Shown: positions 44,298 through 53,687 of the stretch, one piece after another | Numbering within the stretch: the stretch's first letter is position 1 | How the letters are laid out: every line of letters starts with the position of its first letter | Origin: Pseudomonas sp. S04 | Lineage (GTDB): Bacteria > Pseudomonadota > Gammaproteobacteria > Pseudomonadales > Pseudomonadaceae | Direction of reading: 5' to 3' | NCBI RefSeq assembly: GCF_009834545.1 | Contig: NZ_CP019427.1 | Coordinates: 2,238,001-2,302,000, forward strand | Length of the DNA stretch: 64,000 nucleotides | Position numbers and translations under genes: made by a program | Notes under the pieces: generated by a model | Databases searched by the model: none | The model's input: the letters and a program-made list of their open reading frames with translations, nothing else | Told to the model about the DNA's origin: nothing

Positions 44298-45062
44298 ATG
44301 TACAAATTGACCGTTGAAAACCTGCATAAAAGCTATGGCAACCACGAAGTGCTCAAGGGCGTTTCGCTCAATGCCAAGACAGGCGATGTGATCAGCCTGA
44401 TCGGCGCCAGTGGATCGGGCAAGAGCACCTTCTTGCGTTGTATCAACTTTCTGGAAACGCCCAACGACGGTGCCATGGGCCTGGATAACCAGCCAATTCG
44501 CATGATCCATGACCGCCACGGCATGCATGTGGCCGACGCAGATGAACTGCAGCGTCTGCGCACGCGCCTTGCGATGGTGTTTCAGCATTTTAACCTGTGG
44601 AGCCACATGACAGTGCTCGACAACATCACGATGGCCCCGCGCCGGGTACTGGGTGTCAATAAGAAGGATGCAGAGGAACGGGCTCGGCGTTACCTGGACA
44701 AGGTAGGTTTGCCGTCCCGCGTCGCCGATCAATACCCGGCCTTTCTCTCCGGCGGGCAGCAACAGCGGGTTGCTATTGCCCGGGCGCTGTCCATGGAGCC
44801 GGAGATCATGTTGTTCGACGAGCCGACTTCGGCACTGGATCCGGAGTTGGTGGGCGAGGTGCTTAAGGTTATCCAGGGGTTGGCCGAAGAAGGCCGAACC
44901 ATGATTATGGTGACCCATGAGATGAGCTTCGCGCGCAAGGTGTCGAACCAGGTTTTGTTCCTCCATCAAGGGCTCGTGGAAGAGCAGGGTTGCCCTGAAG
45001 ATGTCCTGGGCAATCCCAAAAGCGAGCGCCTTCAGCAGTTCCTCAGTGGCAACCTGAAGTAA
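44298..45062 (+). CDS. hisP: Histidine ABC transporter ATP-binding protein
   Basis: ATPase of 254 residues: Walker A GASGSGKST, the family insertion between Walker A and the Q-loop (HGMHVADADELQRLRTRLAMVFQ), signature LSGGQQQRVAIARAL, Walker B IMLFDEPTSALDPELVGEV. Start at 44298 follows the hisM stop; the frame from 44223 overlaps hisM too far. It shows the same layout as the ATPase at 58031, so two related transporters are present. Confidence 0.93.
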   Translation: MYKLTVENLHKSYGNHEVLKGVSLNAKTGDVISLIGASGSGKSTFLRCINFLETPNDGAMGLDNQPIRMIHDRHGMHVADADELQRLRTRLAMVFQHFNLWSHMTVLDNITMAPRRVLGVNKKDAEERARRYLDKVGLPSRVADQYPAFLSGGQQQRVAIARALSMEPEIMLFDEPTSALDPELVGEVLKVIQGLAEEGRTMIMVTHEMSFARKVSNQVLFLHQGLVEEQGCPEDVLGNPKSERLQQFLSGNLK

Positions 45063-45181
45063 CCGGAATGCCTTCGAGCGACTGTTGGGTTGCTCAGATG
45101 CTCCTTCGCATGCGCTCTGCCCACTCGGTCGTGCGTTTGCGGTGGGAGGAGGCCGCTGTCCAGTTTGAGGAGGAGAGCCAC

Positions 45182-45937
45182 GTGCCGAAGAAATCCAGGA
45201 TTTTTCCTTCGCGGGTCGATCAACTCAGTGATTCCCCCGCGCCGCTCTATGCACAAGTCAAGCAGATGATCACCCAATTGATCTTGAGTGGCACCTGGTC
45301 GGCTCACGAGCGTATACCTTCGGAAAGTGAACTGGCTCAGGAACTTGGATTGAGTCGCATGACCATAAGTCGCGCTCTTAGTGAGCTCACCGCCGATGGT
45401 GTGTTAGTGCGCATGCAAGGAGTGGGGACGTTCGTAGCCGAACGCAAAGGTCAATCGGCTTTATTTGCCGTCAACAACATTGCTGATGAAATCAGCGAGC
45501 GTGACCATTACCACCACTGCAAGGTGATTCTCCTATGCGAGGAGGGGGCTAGCGCTGACCACGCCTTGTCGCTGGAGATGCGCGAAGGGCAGCGGGTGTT
45601 TCATTCTCTGATCGTGCACTACGAGAATAATGTGGCGGTGCAATTGGAGGATCGCTATGTGAACGCGGCAGTGGCTCCGGATTATCTGCGGCAGAATTTC
45701 GTGATGCAGACGCCCTATGCCTATCTTTCGAAGGTCGCTCCTCTGACTGAGGGTGAGCATGTGGTCGAGGCGATCCTAGCCGACGAGGAGGAGGAGTGCA
45801 GGCTGTTGCAGATCACACGTCATGAGGCGTGCTTGTTGATTCGTCGGCGGACTTGGTCTGGCTATCAGTCTGTCACGTCTGCGCGCCTGATTTTCCCGGG
45901 TTCAAGGCACCGTCTGGTGGGGCGATTCGGTGCATGA
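45182..45937 (+). CDS. hutC: HutC, histidine-utilisation repressor (GntR family)
   Basis: GntR/HutC repressor of 251 residues: winged HTH (IPSESELAQELGLSRMTISRALSELTADGVL, about 40-75) and the UTRA effector domain (about 95-235). In pseudomonads HutC releases DNA on binding urocanate. GTG start at 45182 follows GAGGAGGAG; the frame opens earlier (45068) without a ribosome-binding site. It follows the transporter operon by about 120 bp and precedes hutU by 303 bp, whose promoter region contains the operator at 46155-46168. Confidence 0.93.
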   Translation: MPKKSRIFPSRVDQLSDSPAPLYAQVKQMITQLILSGTWSAHERIPSESELAQELGLSRMTISRALSELTADGVLVRMQGVGTFVAERKGQSALFAVNNIADEISERDHYHHCKVILLCEEGASADHALSLEMREGQRVFHSLIVHYENNVAVQLEDRYVNAAVAPDYLRQNFVMQTPYAYLSKVAPLTEGEHVVEAILADEEEECRLLQITRHEACLLIRRRTWSGYQSVTSARLIFPGSRHRLVGRFGA

Positions 45938-46240
45938 CTTGGGGCTGACCCTGTCGCGCTTAGCGGCCGCGCGCGTCAATTCCCTGCCATAACCTGCGAC
46001 AGCGCAGGACTGTCTAATTGCTGAATCCCATTACTTCGCTGTCTAGCCACCTCTTCAAATAGCCTTGCCCTTCATCTGCAATAGGCACAACCCCGGTGGA
46101 TGAACGGGTCACAAAAAGACCAATTACAGGTGAGTAAAATTTTGCTTGATTATGGTTGTATATACATGATTATATTTATGTGCAATCTGTAGCGCTAAAC
46201 CAATAAATAGGCTGAGAAAGTCATTTCGAGAGGATTACCG
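45938..46240. other. hutU promoter region
   Basis: 303 bp without a gene; AT-rich from 46130, with the operator. I searched for a -24/-12 promoter by eye and found none with correct spacing. Confidence 0.6.
46155..46168. promoter_or_regulatory. HutC-type operator upstream of hutU
   Basis: GTTGTATATACATG with the TGTATATACA palindromic core, 73 bp before the hutU start codon. Confidence 0.7.
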
Positions 46241-47932
46241 GTGAGCAAGCCATCCCATTTCCGTAATGTCGAAATCCGCGCCGCGCGTGGTAATAAGCTG
46301 ACCGCCAAAAGCTGGCTGACTGAAGCTCCACTGCGCATGTTGATGAACAACCTCGACCCGGAAGTGGCCGAGAACCCAAAAGAACTGGTGGTTTACGGTG
46401 GCATCGGTCGTGCGGCGCGTAACTGGGAGTGCTACGACAAGATCGTCGAGAGCCTGACCAACCTGAACGACGACGAGACCCTGCTGGTGCAATCCGGCAA
46501 GCCGGTCGGCGTGTTCAAGACCCACAGCAATGCCCCGCGCGTACTGATCGCCAACTCCAACCTGGTGCCACACTGGGCGAGCTGGGAGCACTTCAACGAA
46601 CTCGACGCCAAAGGCCTGGCCATGTACGGCCAGATGACCGCCGGCAGTTGGATCTACATCGGCAGCCAGGGCATCGTCCAAGGCACCTACGAAACCTTCG
46701 TCGAAGCCGGTCGCCAGCACTATAACGATGACCTCAAGGGTCGTTGGGTGCTGACCGCAGGCCTCGGCGGTATGGGCGGTGCCCAGCCGCTAGCTGCGAC
46801 CCTGGCCGGCGCTTGCTCGCTGAACATCGAATGCCAGCAAGTCAGCATCGATTTCCGTCTGAATAGCCGCTATGTCGACGAGCAAGCCACTGACCTCGAC
46901 GACGCGCTGGCCCGCATCGCCAAATACACCAAGGAAGGCAAGGCGATTTCCATCGCGCTGCTGGGTAACGCGGCGGAGATCCTGCCGGAACTGGTCAAGC
47001 GTGGCGTGCGCCCGGACATGGTCACCGACCAGACCAGTGCCCACGACCCGCTCAACGGTTACCTGCCGGCCGGCTGGACCTGGGAAGAGTACCGCGCTCG
47101 CGCCAAGACCGAGCCGGCTGCCGTGGTCAAAGCCGCCAAGCAATCGATGGCGGTGCACGTCAAGGCGATGCTCGACTTCCAGAAAATGGGCATTCCGACC
47201 TTCGACTACGGCAACAATATCCGTCAAATGGCTCAGGAAGAGGGCGTCGAGAACGCATTCGACTTCCCGGGTTTCGTACCGGCTTACATCCGTCCGCTGT
47301 TCTGCCGTGGCATCGGCCCGTTCCGCTGGGCTGCACTGTCGGGCGACGCCGAAGACATCTACAAAACCGACACCAAGGTCCAAGAACTCATTCCGGACGA
47401 CGCCCACCTGCACAACTGGCTGGACATGGCGCGCGAGCGCATCAGCTTCCAGGGTCTGCCGGCACGTATCTGCTGGGTGGGCCTGGGCCTGCGCGCCAAG
47501 CTCGGTCTGGCGTTCAACGAAATGGTGCGCAGCGGTGAATTGTCCGCGCCCATCGTGATCGGTCGCGACCACCTGGACTCCGGTTCGGTTGCCAGCCCGA
47601 ACCGCGAAACCGAATCGATGCAGGATGGTTCCGATGCCGTGTCCGACTGGCCACTGCTCAACGCTCTGCTCAACACCGCGAGCGGCGCGACCTGGGTTTC
47701 CCTGCACCACGGCGGCGGCGTCGGCATGGGCTTCTCCCAGCACTCGGGCATGGTGATTGTCTGCGACGGTACTGACGAAGCGGCCGAGCGTATCGCTCGC
47801 GTCCTGCACAACGACCCGGCGACCGGTGTCATGCGTCACGCCGATGCGGGTTACCAGATCGCAATAGATTGCGCCAAAGAGCAAGGCTTAAACCTGCCAA
47901 TGATCACCCCTGTTAAAGGAGCCAAAGCATGA
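46241..47932 (+). CDS. hutU: Urocanate hydratase
   Basis: Cytoplasmic NAD-dependent lyase adding water to urocanate to give imidazolonepropionate, the second step of histidine breakdown. 563 residues, full length. The NAD-binding [18 protein letters not shown] and the conserved C-terminal [28 protein letters not shown] with the active-site Cys are present, as are the urocanase [10 protein letters not shown] and [10 protein letters not shown] blocks. GTG start at 46241 follows GAGAGGA. Overlaps hutH by 4 bp. Confidence 0.97.
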   Translation: MSKPSHFRNVEIRAARGNKLTAKSWLTEAPLRMLMNNLDPEVAENPKELVVYGGIGRAARNWECYDKIVESLTNLNDDETLLVQSGKPVGVFKTHSNAPRVLIANSNLVPHWASWEHFNELDAKGLAMYGQMTAGSWIYIGSQGIVQGTYETFVEAGRQHYNDDLKGRWVLTAGLGGMGGAQPLAATLAGACSLNIECQQVSIDFRLNSRYVDEQATDLDDALARIAKYTKEGKAISIALLGNAAEILPELVKRGVRPDMVTDQTSAHDPLNGYLPAGWTWEEYRARAKTEPAAVVKAAKQSMAVHVKAMLDFQKMGIPTFDYGNNIRQMAQEEGVENAFDFPGFVPAYIRPLFCRGIGPFRWAALSGDAEDIYKTDTKVQELIPDDAHLHNWLDMARERISFQGLPARICWVGLGLRAKLGLAFNEMVRSGELSAPIVIGRDHLDSGSVASPNRETESMQDGSDAVSDWPLLNALLNTASGATWVSLHHGGGVGMGFSQHSGMVIVCDGTDEAAERIARVLHNDPATGVMRHADAGYQIAIDCAKEQGLNLPMITPVKGAKA

Positions 47933-49461
47933 ACACACTCAACATTATCCCAGGCCAACTGAGCCTTGCCCAACTGCGTGATGTCTACCAGCACCCGGTG
48001 AAAATTACCCTCGACAACAGTGCTTCGGCCCAGATTGAAGCCAGCGTTGCCTGCGTGGAACAGATCCTCGCCGAGAACCGCACCGCCTACGGTATCAATA
48101 CCGGTTTCGGCCTGCTGGCCTCGACCCGCATCGCCACCGACGACCTGGAAAACCTCCAGCGCTCGTTGGTTCTGTCCCACGCTGCCGGTGTTGGCGAGCC
48201 GATCAGCGATGCGCTAGTCCGACTGGTTATGGTGCTCAAGGTCAACAGCCTGAGCCGTGGCTTCTCCGGCATTCGCCGCGTCGTTATCGAAGCGCTGATC
48301 GCATTGATCAACGCCGAGGTTTATCCGCACATTCCGTTGAAAGGTTCGGTCGGCGCATCCGGCGACCTGGCGCCTTTGGCGCACATGTCGCTGGTGCTGC
48401 TGGGCGAAGGCAAGGCCCGCTACAAAGGCGAATGGCTGGAGGCGACCGAGGCGCTAAAAATCGCCGGTCTGACTCCACTGACACTGGCTGCCAAAGAAGG
48501 TCTGGCGTTGCTCAACGGCACGCAGGTGTCTACCGCATACGCATTGCGTGGTTTGTTCGAGGGCGAAGATCTGTTCGCTGGCGCACTGGCCATTGGTGGT
48601 TTGACAGTTGAAGCAGTCTTGGGCTCGCGCTCGCCGTTCGACGCTCGCATCCACGCCGCTCGTGGACAAAAAAGCCAGATCGACACCGCTAGCGCTTACC
48701 GTGACTTGCTGGGCGAGCGCAGTGAAGTCTCTGACTCGCACCAGAACTGCGGCAAGGTTCAGGATCCGTACTCCCTGCGTTGCCAGCCACAAGTCATGGG
48801 CGCGTGTCTGACACAGTTCCGTCAAGCCGCCGAAGTGTTGGTCGTCGAAGCTAACGCCGTCTCCGACAACCCGTTGGTGTTCGCTACCGAAGGCGATGTG
48901 ATCTCCGGTGGTAACTTCCACGCCGAGCCTGTGGCCATGGCTGCTGACAACATGGCATTGGCCATCGCTGAAATCGGTTCCCTGAGCGAGCGCCGCATTT
49001 CGCTGATGATGGACAAGCATATGTCGCAACTGCCGCCGTTCCTGGTGGCTAATGGCGGCGTGAACTCCGGTTTCATGATCTCCCAAGTCACCGCAGCGGC
49101 GCTGGCCAGTGAGAACAAGGCACTGGCGCATCCGCATTCGGTAGATAGCCTGCCGACTTCCGCGAATCAGGAAGACCACGTGTCCATGGCTCCAGCAGCC
49201 GGCAAGCGATTGTGGGAAATGGCTGAAAACACTCGTGGCGTGCTCGCTGTAGAGTGGCTAGCTGCGTGCCAGGGCCTAGACTTGCGCGAAGGTCTGAAGA
49301 CCTCGGCGAAGCTGGAGCTTGCCCGCACCAGTCTGCGCAGCAAAGTGGCCTACTACGAGAAAGATCGCTTCTTCGCGCCGGATATCAACGCGGCGAGCGA
49401 GCTGTTGGCTTCCCGTTGCTTGAACGAATTGGTGTTGCCGAAGTTGCTGCCAAGCTTGTAA
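47929..49461 (+). CDS. hutH: Histidine ammonia-lyase
   Basis: Removes ammonia from L-histidine to give urocanate. 510 residues. The MIO cofactor forms from Ala143-Ser144-Gly145 in [12 protein letters not shown]; the catalytic Tyr lies in [10 protein letters not shown] (about residue 54), and the [18 protein letters not shown] block is present. Only L-histidine fits the known active site. hutI and hutG/hutF, needed further down the pathway, are not in the window, so they must be elsewhere or lost. Confidence 0.97.
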   Translation: MNTLNIIPGQLSLAQLRDVYQHPVKITLDNSASAQIEASVACVEQILAENRTAYGINTGFGLLASTRIATDDLENLQRSLVLSHAAGVGEPISDALVRLVMVLKVNSLSRGFSGIRRVVIEALIALINAEVYPHIPLKGSVGASGDLAPLAHMSLVLLGEGKARYKGEWLEATEALKIAGLTPLTLAAKEGLALLNGTQVSTAYALRGLFEGEDLFAGALAIGGLTVEAVLGSRSPFDARIHAARGQKSQIDTASAYRDLLGERSEVSDSHQNCGKVQDPYSLRCQPQVMGACLTQFRQAAEVLVVEANAVSDNPLVFATEGDVISGGNFHAEPVAMAADNMALAIAEIGSLSERRISLMMDKHMSQLPPFLVANGGVNSGFMISQVTAAALASENKALAHPHSVDSLPTSANQEDHVSMAPAAGKRLWEMAENTRGVLAVEWLAACQGLDLREGLKTSAKLELARTSLRSKVAYYEKDRFFAPDINAASELLASRCLNELVLPKLLPSL

Positions 49462-49469
49462 TCGTGGGG

Positions 49470-49486
49470 AGGGGCCTTTGGCCCCT
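49470..49486 (+). terminator. Hairpin after hutH
   Basis: AGGGGCC and GGCCCCT around TTT, just after the hutH stop. It forms a stable stem with few Ts after it. Confidence 0.5.
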
Positions 49487-49559
49487 GTCTCGGGTGAGCT
49501 GAATTGGTCGAGTCATTCCACACATTAGCTACAATGTTTATGCAGTTTTTGCTCTACAG

Positions 49560-50640
49560 CTATTGGCGACAGGCAGTCGTTGTAGCTGTGGAGCTTTTTT
49601 GCGTTTGTAGTACATGAAAATTCACGACAGCCATGGCCTGAGATTTTTGAGTCTCAGGGAGATGCCTATGACGGCCGCATTTTCGCTGAAGCGCTGTTAC
49701 AGAATCTCTAAACGCCCGCCCGTTCCACCGGCAAACCTTGCGTCGGATTGTTGGCAGCAAGATCGAAGCTCTTGGCATTAGTTTCATCTGCCTGCTTGCC
49801 AAGCCTCCATCCCAGGCAGCCTCAGAGCAATGCGGGCACTCTACTGACAACTGCAAGCAGGCCGCCAACTTGGCCCAGCATATCAAGCGCACTATTGACC
49901 CAACCGCTAATGGCATCGACTGCGCGATAAACGACGGTATCGATGATGCTGTTGGCCTTGTATTTACTCTCGGCGTCGAGTGGCGCGAAGAGCATCTCCC
50001 GGCCCGGACGGGCGAAGGCATATTCGTCGATGCGACGCACGGTCATTAGGACAGTGAGGATGATACAGCTTGGCGCCAGCGCGAGCTCAATCAAGCCGAT
50101 GCATATCAGCAGCGGCACGATCGCCAGAAGCATGCGCCCCCCAACCTCTCCGCCAAGCGGCCAGTCAGGAATAGCTGCGAGAATAGGGCGCCAGCCTGGA
50201 CAATGAAGTCGATGATTCCGAATACGCGAATCTGAGTCAGCAGTATCTGACCTGTCTATCCCCGTTGGCCGACTAACAACGCGCTGAGTGTAGGCCCTAC
50301 CAGACCGCCAACATTGGTGTCAGCCGCAATGAAGGCAGATGCGCGTCCGGCTTGCACGCCGTCGAATACGTCCGCATTAGGCTCCCGGCGACCGAGACGT
50401 AGACTCAGTCGACGGAGTGTGGCCGTGTCACTTGGGAATTGAGCCAGGCAAATATGGGAACTGCGGCGAGCATAATGAAGAGGGTCGTGGTAAGCAGCCA
50501 TTGAAAATTCTTCTTTCCCCGCCTTTATGTCAATGGATTCGCGAATCCGGCGCAGAATGAAGTAGTCAGTGAGGAAGCAAAAAACAGCAGGAAGAGACTG
50601 AGGTTGCGTCGAGCAATTCTTGATATTCGGCGTTGATACC
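49560..50640 (-). pseudogene. ATP:ADP-antiporter-like MFS transporter, decayed
   Basis: Pieces in several minus-strand frames belong to one membrane protein: ASAFIAADTNVGGLVGPTLS near 50300, LFSQLFLTGRLAERLG-like sequence near 50170 across frames, and MLLAIVPLLICIGLIELALA through YAFARPGREMLFAPLDAESK and SIIDTVVYRAVDAISGW at 50133-49830. The ARPGREMLF and KANSIIDTVVYR blocks recall the NTP/NDP antiporter (AAA, TLC) family. Many frameshifts; inactive. Confidence 0.6.
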
Positions 50641-50716
50641 CTGGCTCAACGGAGCTGCAGGATTGACGTTTTCATCCCATATCAGGATGGTTCAAATCAT
50701 CAAGAGCCTTCAAGCC

Positions 50717-51454
50717 TCAACTGTCTCTGTGCGCCCCATTTACTGGCAGGCGGCTGCCTAGTCGATAGCGTGAGGACGGATGTACTAAACGTACATAGGT
50801 GACGATTTTGCTCTGACTCCAGGTTCGGCGTATGAGCACGAGGCAAGGTTCATTAGCATCGATTTGCATGTGTTTGCTTTCTTCGTTGCTGGGGTGACAG
50901 GCTTCGACGATGTGTTCCATCTCGTCGGGCTTGATGACCCGCAACAGGTACTTGGCCGGTTGCAGGTGCTCGCCAAAATCTTGTTTCAGAAATTCTGGCA
51001 CCAGCTCGGGATTGACGTAACGATCCTCGAGTTGCACGGGTACACCTTCTTCGCTGTGAACACAGATCAGGTGGAAAACTGAAGAACCGGTGGTCAGGCC
51101 CAATGCGGACGCCACCGGCATTGAGGCCGATTCGCGCCCCAGGTGCAGGACGCGGCAGGTATAACTGTGACCTCGAGCAAGGATCTCGTCGGCAATGTTG
51201 GTGATACGCAGCAAGTTTGATTGCGGTTTGCTTTCGGCTACGAACGTGCCAACGCCTGAAATCCTGACCAGATGACCTTCTTCGGTCAGTTCGCGTAAGG
51301 CCCGGTTGACGGTCATGCGCGAAATGCCCAGTTCTTGCACCAATTGGTTTTCTGAAGAAATCAGGTCACCAGGTTTCCAAACGCCCGCGCGAAGTTGGTC
51401 TTGCACATAATCCTTTGCACGCCGGTAGAGCGCCTGTGGTGCATTTTTGATCAT
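50717..51454 (-). CDS. Second HutC-type GntR regulator
   Basis: GntR/HutC-family repressor of 245 residues, similar in layout to HutC at 45182 (winged HTH with SSENQLVQELGISRMTVNRALRELTEEGHLV, then a UTRA domain with ITNIADEI and VQLEDRYVNPELVPEFL shared blocks). ATG overlaps the aminotransferase stop (TAATG), so both come from one transcript. HTH similarity and the two TGTATATACA operators in the neighbouring divergent region suggest it controls hisC and ridA-dadA, and may compete with HutC. Effector likely urocanate or imidazolepyruvate. Confidence 0.9.
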   Translation of the reverse strand: MIKNAPQALYRRAKDYVQDQLRAGVWKPGDLISSENQLVQELGISRMTVNRALRELTEEGHLVRISGVGTFVAESKPQSNLLRITNIADEILARGHSYTCRVLHLGRESASMPVASALGLTTGSSVFHLICVHSEEGVPVQLEDRYVNPELVPEFLKQDFGEHLQPAKYLLRVIKPDEMEHIVEACHPSNEESKHMQIDANEPCLVLIRRTWSQSKIVTYVRLVHPSSRYRLGSRLPVNGAHRDS

Positions 51455-52590
51455 TAGTCAGCCCGTGTTTCGAGTGCGGCAAGGACGCTTGCCAGTGCGT
51501 GTAGGAAAAGGTCGTTATCCTCACAGCTTCCGACAGAGACGCGCAAGTACTCAGTGTATCCAACTTCGCGCCACGGTTTGATAATAACCCCTTCACGCAG
51601 CAGTGCTTGGTTGATTACTTCGGCCGGATAAGGTGTGCTAAAAAACAGAAAGTTGGCCAAGGACGGTGCGGTCGTAATGCCTTGCTCGTGCAGTGCCACT
51701 TCCAGCCGCCGGCGTTCGCTGGCGACATGGGATAGGCAGGCGTTTAGATGACCATCATCTGCCAGCGCCGCAATCGCTGCAGCTTGTGCCACGCTGTTGA
51801 CGTTGAACGGGGTGCGCAGGCGGTTAATAAGATCTGCCAGCAGTGGATCGCTGACGATACCGTAGCCGATGCGCAAACCTGCCAAGGAATAAGCCTTGGA
51901 GAAAGTCCGCAGCAGGATAAACGGTTTGCCACTGGTCTGAATCAAACCGAGGCAATCCGGGTACTCGGCCTCCCACTGCGCGTATTCGTAATAGGCCTCA
52001 TCAAACACCAGTAGACACTTCGAGGGCAATGCGTCGAGCAGCTGCTGCAACTCGTCGGCGCTTAAGGTGCAGCCGACCGGATTTGACGGGCATGAAAACA
52101 TCAGCACATGGGTGTGGGGGGTGAGTGCAGCGATCATTGCCGCTACGTCGAAGGTGCCTCTGTCGGTCATGGGAACACCTACCACCCGGGCACCGGCTGC
52201 CATTGGGTATATGAAGTGCAACCCGAAAGATGGCACCACGGTAACTACTTCGTCATCGTGGTCTAAAAACACCCGGCTGATGACGCTCAACAAATCTTCC
52301 GAGCCGTTGCCGAACACCAATTGATTCTCGGGTACGTCGAGCTTTTCCGAGAGTGCAGAGCGTAATGCCTGGCAGCCAGCATCGGGGTATAGCGCAATTT
52401 CGCTGCAAGCTCGAGCCGTTGCGGCGCTAACGGCGGGTGCTGTGCCCATCGGGTTTTCGTTGCTGCCTAGTTTGGCGACGCGAGTCAGGCCGAAACGCTT
52501 GCGCACAGTATCCGAGGCAAGGCCGGCGTTGTAACTGGCCAGTTCGCGCACTTCTGCGCGGGCAAGCAGGTTCAAGTCATTGGCATTCAT
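51454..52590 (-). CDS. HisC-like (histidinol-phosphate-type) aminotransferase
   Basis: PLP aminotransferase of 378 residues, HisC family: KLGSNENPMG, CPSNPVGCTLSADEL, DEAYYEYA, and the PLP lysine in LRTFSKAYSLAGLRIGYG (about residue 236). HisC makes histidinol phosphate during synthesis, but a copy in a catabolic hut region, under GntR control and divergent from a D-amino-acid dehydrogenase, fits transamination between imidazolepyruvate and histidine better. Biosynthetic HisC normally sits with other his genes, which are absent here. Confidence 0.9.
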   Translation of the reverse strand: MNANDLNLLARAEVRELASYNAGLASDTVRKRFGLTRVAKLGSNENPMGTAPAVSAATARACSEIALYPDAGCQALRSALSEKLDVPENQLVFGNGSEDLLSVISRVFLDHDDEVVTVVPSFGLHFIYPMAAGARVVGVPMTDRGTFDVAAMIAALTPHTHVLMFSCPSNPVGCTLSADELQQLLDALPSKCLLVFDEAYYEYAQWEAEYPDCLGLIQTSGKPFILLRTFSKAYSLAGLRIGYGIVSDPLLADLINRLRTPFNVNSVAQAAAIAALADDGHLNACLSHVASERRRLEVALHEQGITTAPSLANFLFFSTPYPAEVINQALLREGVIIKPWREVGYTEYLRVSVGSCEDNDLFLHALASVLAALETRAD

Positions 52591-52788
52591 ACAGGGCTAA
52601 CCTCATTAGTGTCTTGCTGGAAGGCATTACGATCTAGGTGGTTCTGCAGGAGTTGCTGCAGACGCGGCTATTCGGCGTTATGGCTGATCTCGTACGGCTG
52701 TTAGTTGAATGGGTCTGAGCGGTATCAGTACATTCATGAGTAACATCCTTGGGAATCAGGATGAGTACGCAGCAGACATCTGTGTGTG

Positions 52789-52802
52789 CCTGTATATACC
52801 AG
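52789..52802. promoter_or_regulatory. HutC-type operator, hisC side
   Basis: CCTGTATATACCAG, identical at 13 of 14 bases to the reverse complement of the site at 53073-53086; about 200 bp upstream of the aminotransferase start. Confidence 0.7.
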
Positions 52803-53072
52803 TAAGGCAAAATGCAGGCCAAAATGTCTGAGCTGCTCTTGATTCCGCAGTACAGGCCTGTTCCTAGCGGAGTAGATCAGGCTGATGATCGCTGCCTTTT
52901 AGCCTTGTGTAACCAATGGTTGCGCTAGAGTGTTACCCATGATGCCTGGTGGGGGAAAACGAAACCTTGAGTATCGGAGCACCTAAGGTGTCCTAATCGC
53001 GAGAGGAGGGTAAGTCGCTCTACCTCAGGCCAATGACGTATTTTTGATCGAGCGGCATGGTAAATGCTTAAT

Positions 53073-53086
53073 CTTGTATATACAGG
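53073..53086. promoter_or_regulatory. HutC-type operator, ridA side
   Basis: CTTGTATATACAGG with the TGTATATACA core, 240 bp upstream of ridA. Confidence 0.7.
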
Positions 53087-53327
53087 ATTGGTATTTCAGG
53101 CTAAAACATACATTCACCCCTCCTGAACGTATGAATCAACGAGTCGACATGATCTCAAGCAGCTGTTCGCTCCTGATCTATGTGTCCGGCGTCCGCGAGG
53201 GGGATTACATGCTCAAGCGTATGCATGACTCAATGGCCTACCGTAAAAACCGCAGAAGTCGAATCGATGATTCACAACCGGTGCTCGTTGATGGGCGCCT
53301 CCTTGAAATACCCAAGAGAGAACTGCC

Positions 53328-53675
53328 ATGACCGTTAGCAATCTGCCCTTTTCCAAAGTCCGCCACAGCCAGGGCCTGGTTTTTTTGTCTGGCGAATTGC
53401 CGTTTGGTGAGGACGGTAGCTTTCCTGAAGGTATCGAAGCGCAAACGCGTTTGACCTTGACGCGTATTGCCCAGACGCTGGAAGCCGAATCGCTGTCGCT
53501 GGATGATGTTGTCAGCGTTACCGTGTACCTGACCGACCGGAGTAATTTTGCCGAATTCAATCGGGCTTATGCATCATTCTTCACGACCAACCTGCCAGTG
53601 CGCGCGACCGTCTGCGCCGGCCTTGTGGTCGATGCATTGGTCGAGATCAGTGTCATCGCGCAACAGCGTGCTTGA
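53328..53675 (+). CDS. RidA-family enamine/imine deaminase
   Basis: Small trimeric-fold protein of 115 residues that hydrolyses reactive imines to ketones. Family blocks: FLSGELPFGEDG, AQTLEAESLSLDDVVSVTVYLTD, FTTNLPVRATVCAGLVVDALVEISVIA, with the conserved Arg in PVRATV. It lies 12 bp before the D-amino-acid dehydrogenase, which produces imino acids, so it probably speeds release of the keto acid (perhaps imidazolepyruvate). Confidence 0.92.
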   Translation: MTVSNLPFSKVRHSQGLVFLSGELPFGEDGSFPEGIEAQTRLTLTRIAQTLEAESLSLDDVVSVTVYLTDRSNFAEFNRAYASFFTTNLPVRATVCAGLVVDALVEISVIAQQRA

Positions 53676-53687
53676 TTAGGAGGTAGC

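Larger units (their letters stand above)
52591..53327. other. Divergent control region, hisC-like and ridA-dadA
   Basis: About 740 bp with two HutC-type operators. A plus-strand frame from 53131 (66 codons, ending by ATGA overlap at ridA) has no good ribosome-binding site and no recognisable family; it may be a leader peptide or chance. Confidence 0.5.

Noticed and set aside
46790..47884. 364-codon minus-strand frame opposite hutU
   Set aside because: Lies wholly within a perfect urocanase gene; arises from high GC codon bias and resembles no protein.
53131..53331. 66-codon frame overlapping ridA
   Set aside because: The ATGA overlap is suggestive, but there is no ribosome-binding site or family resemblance; kept only as a note in the intergenic entry.
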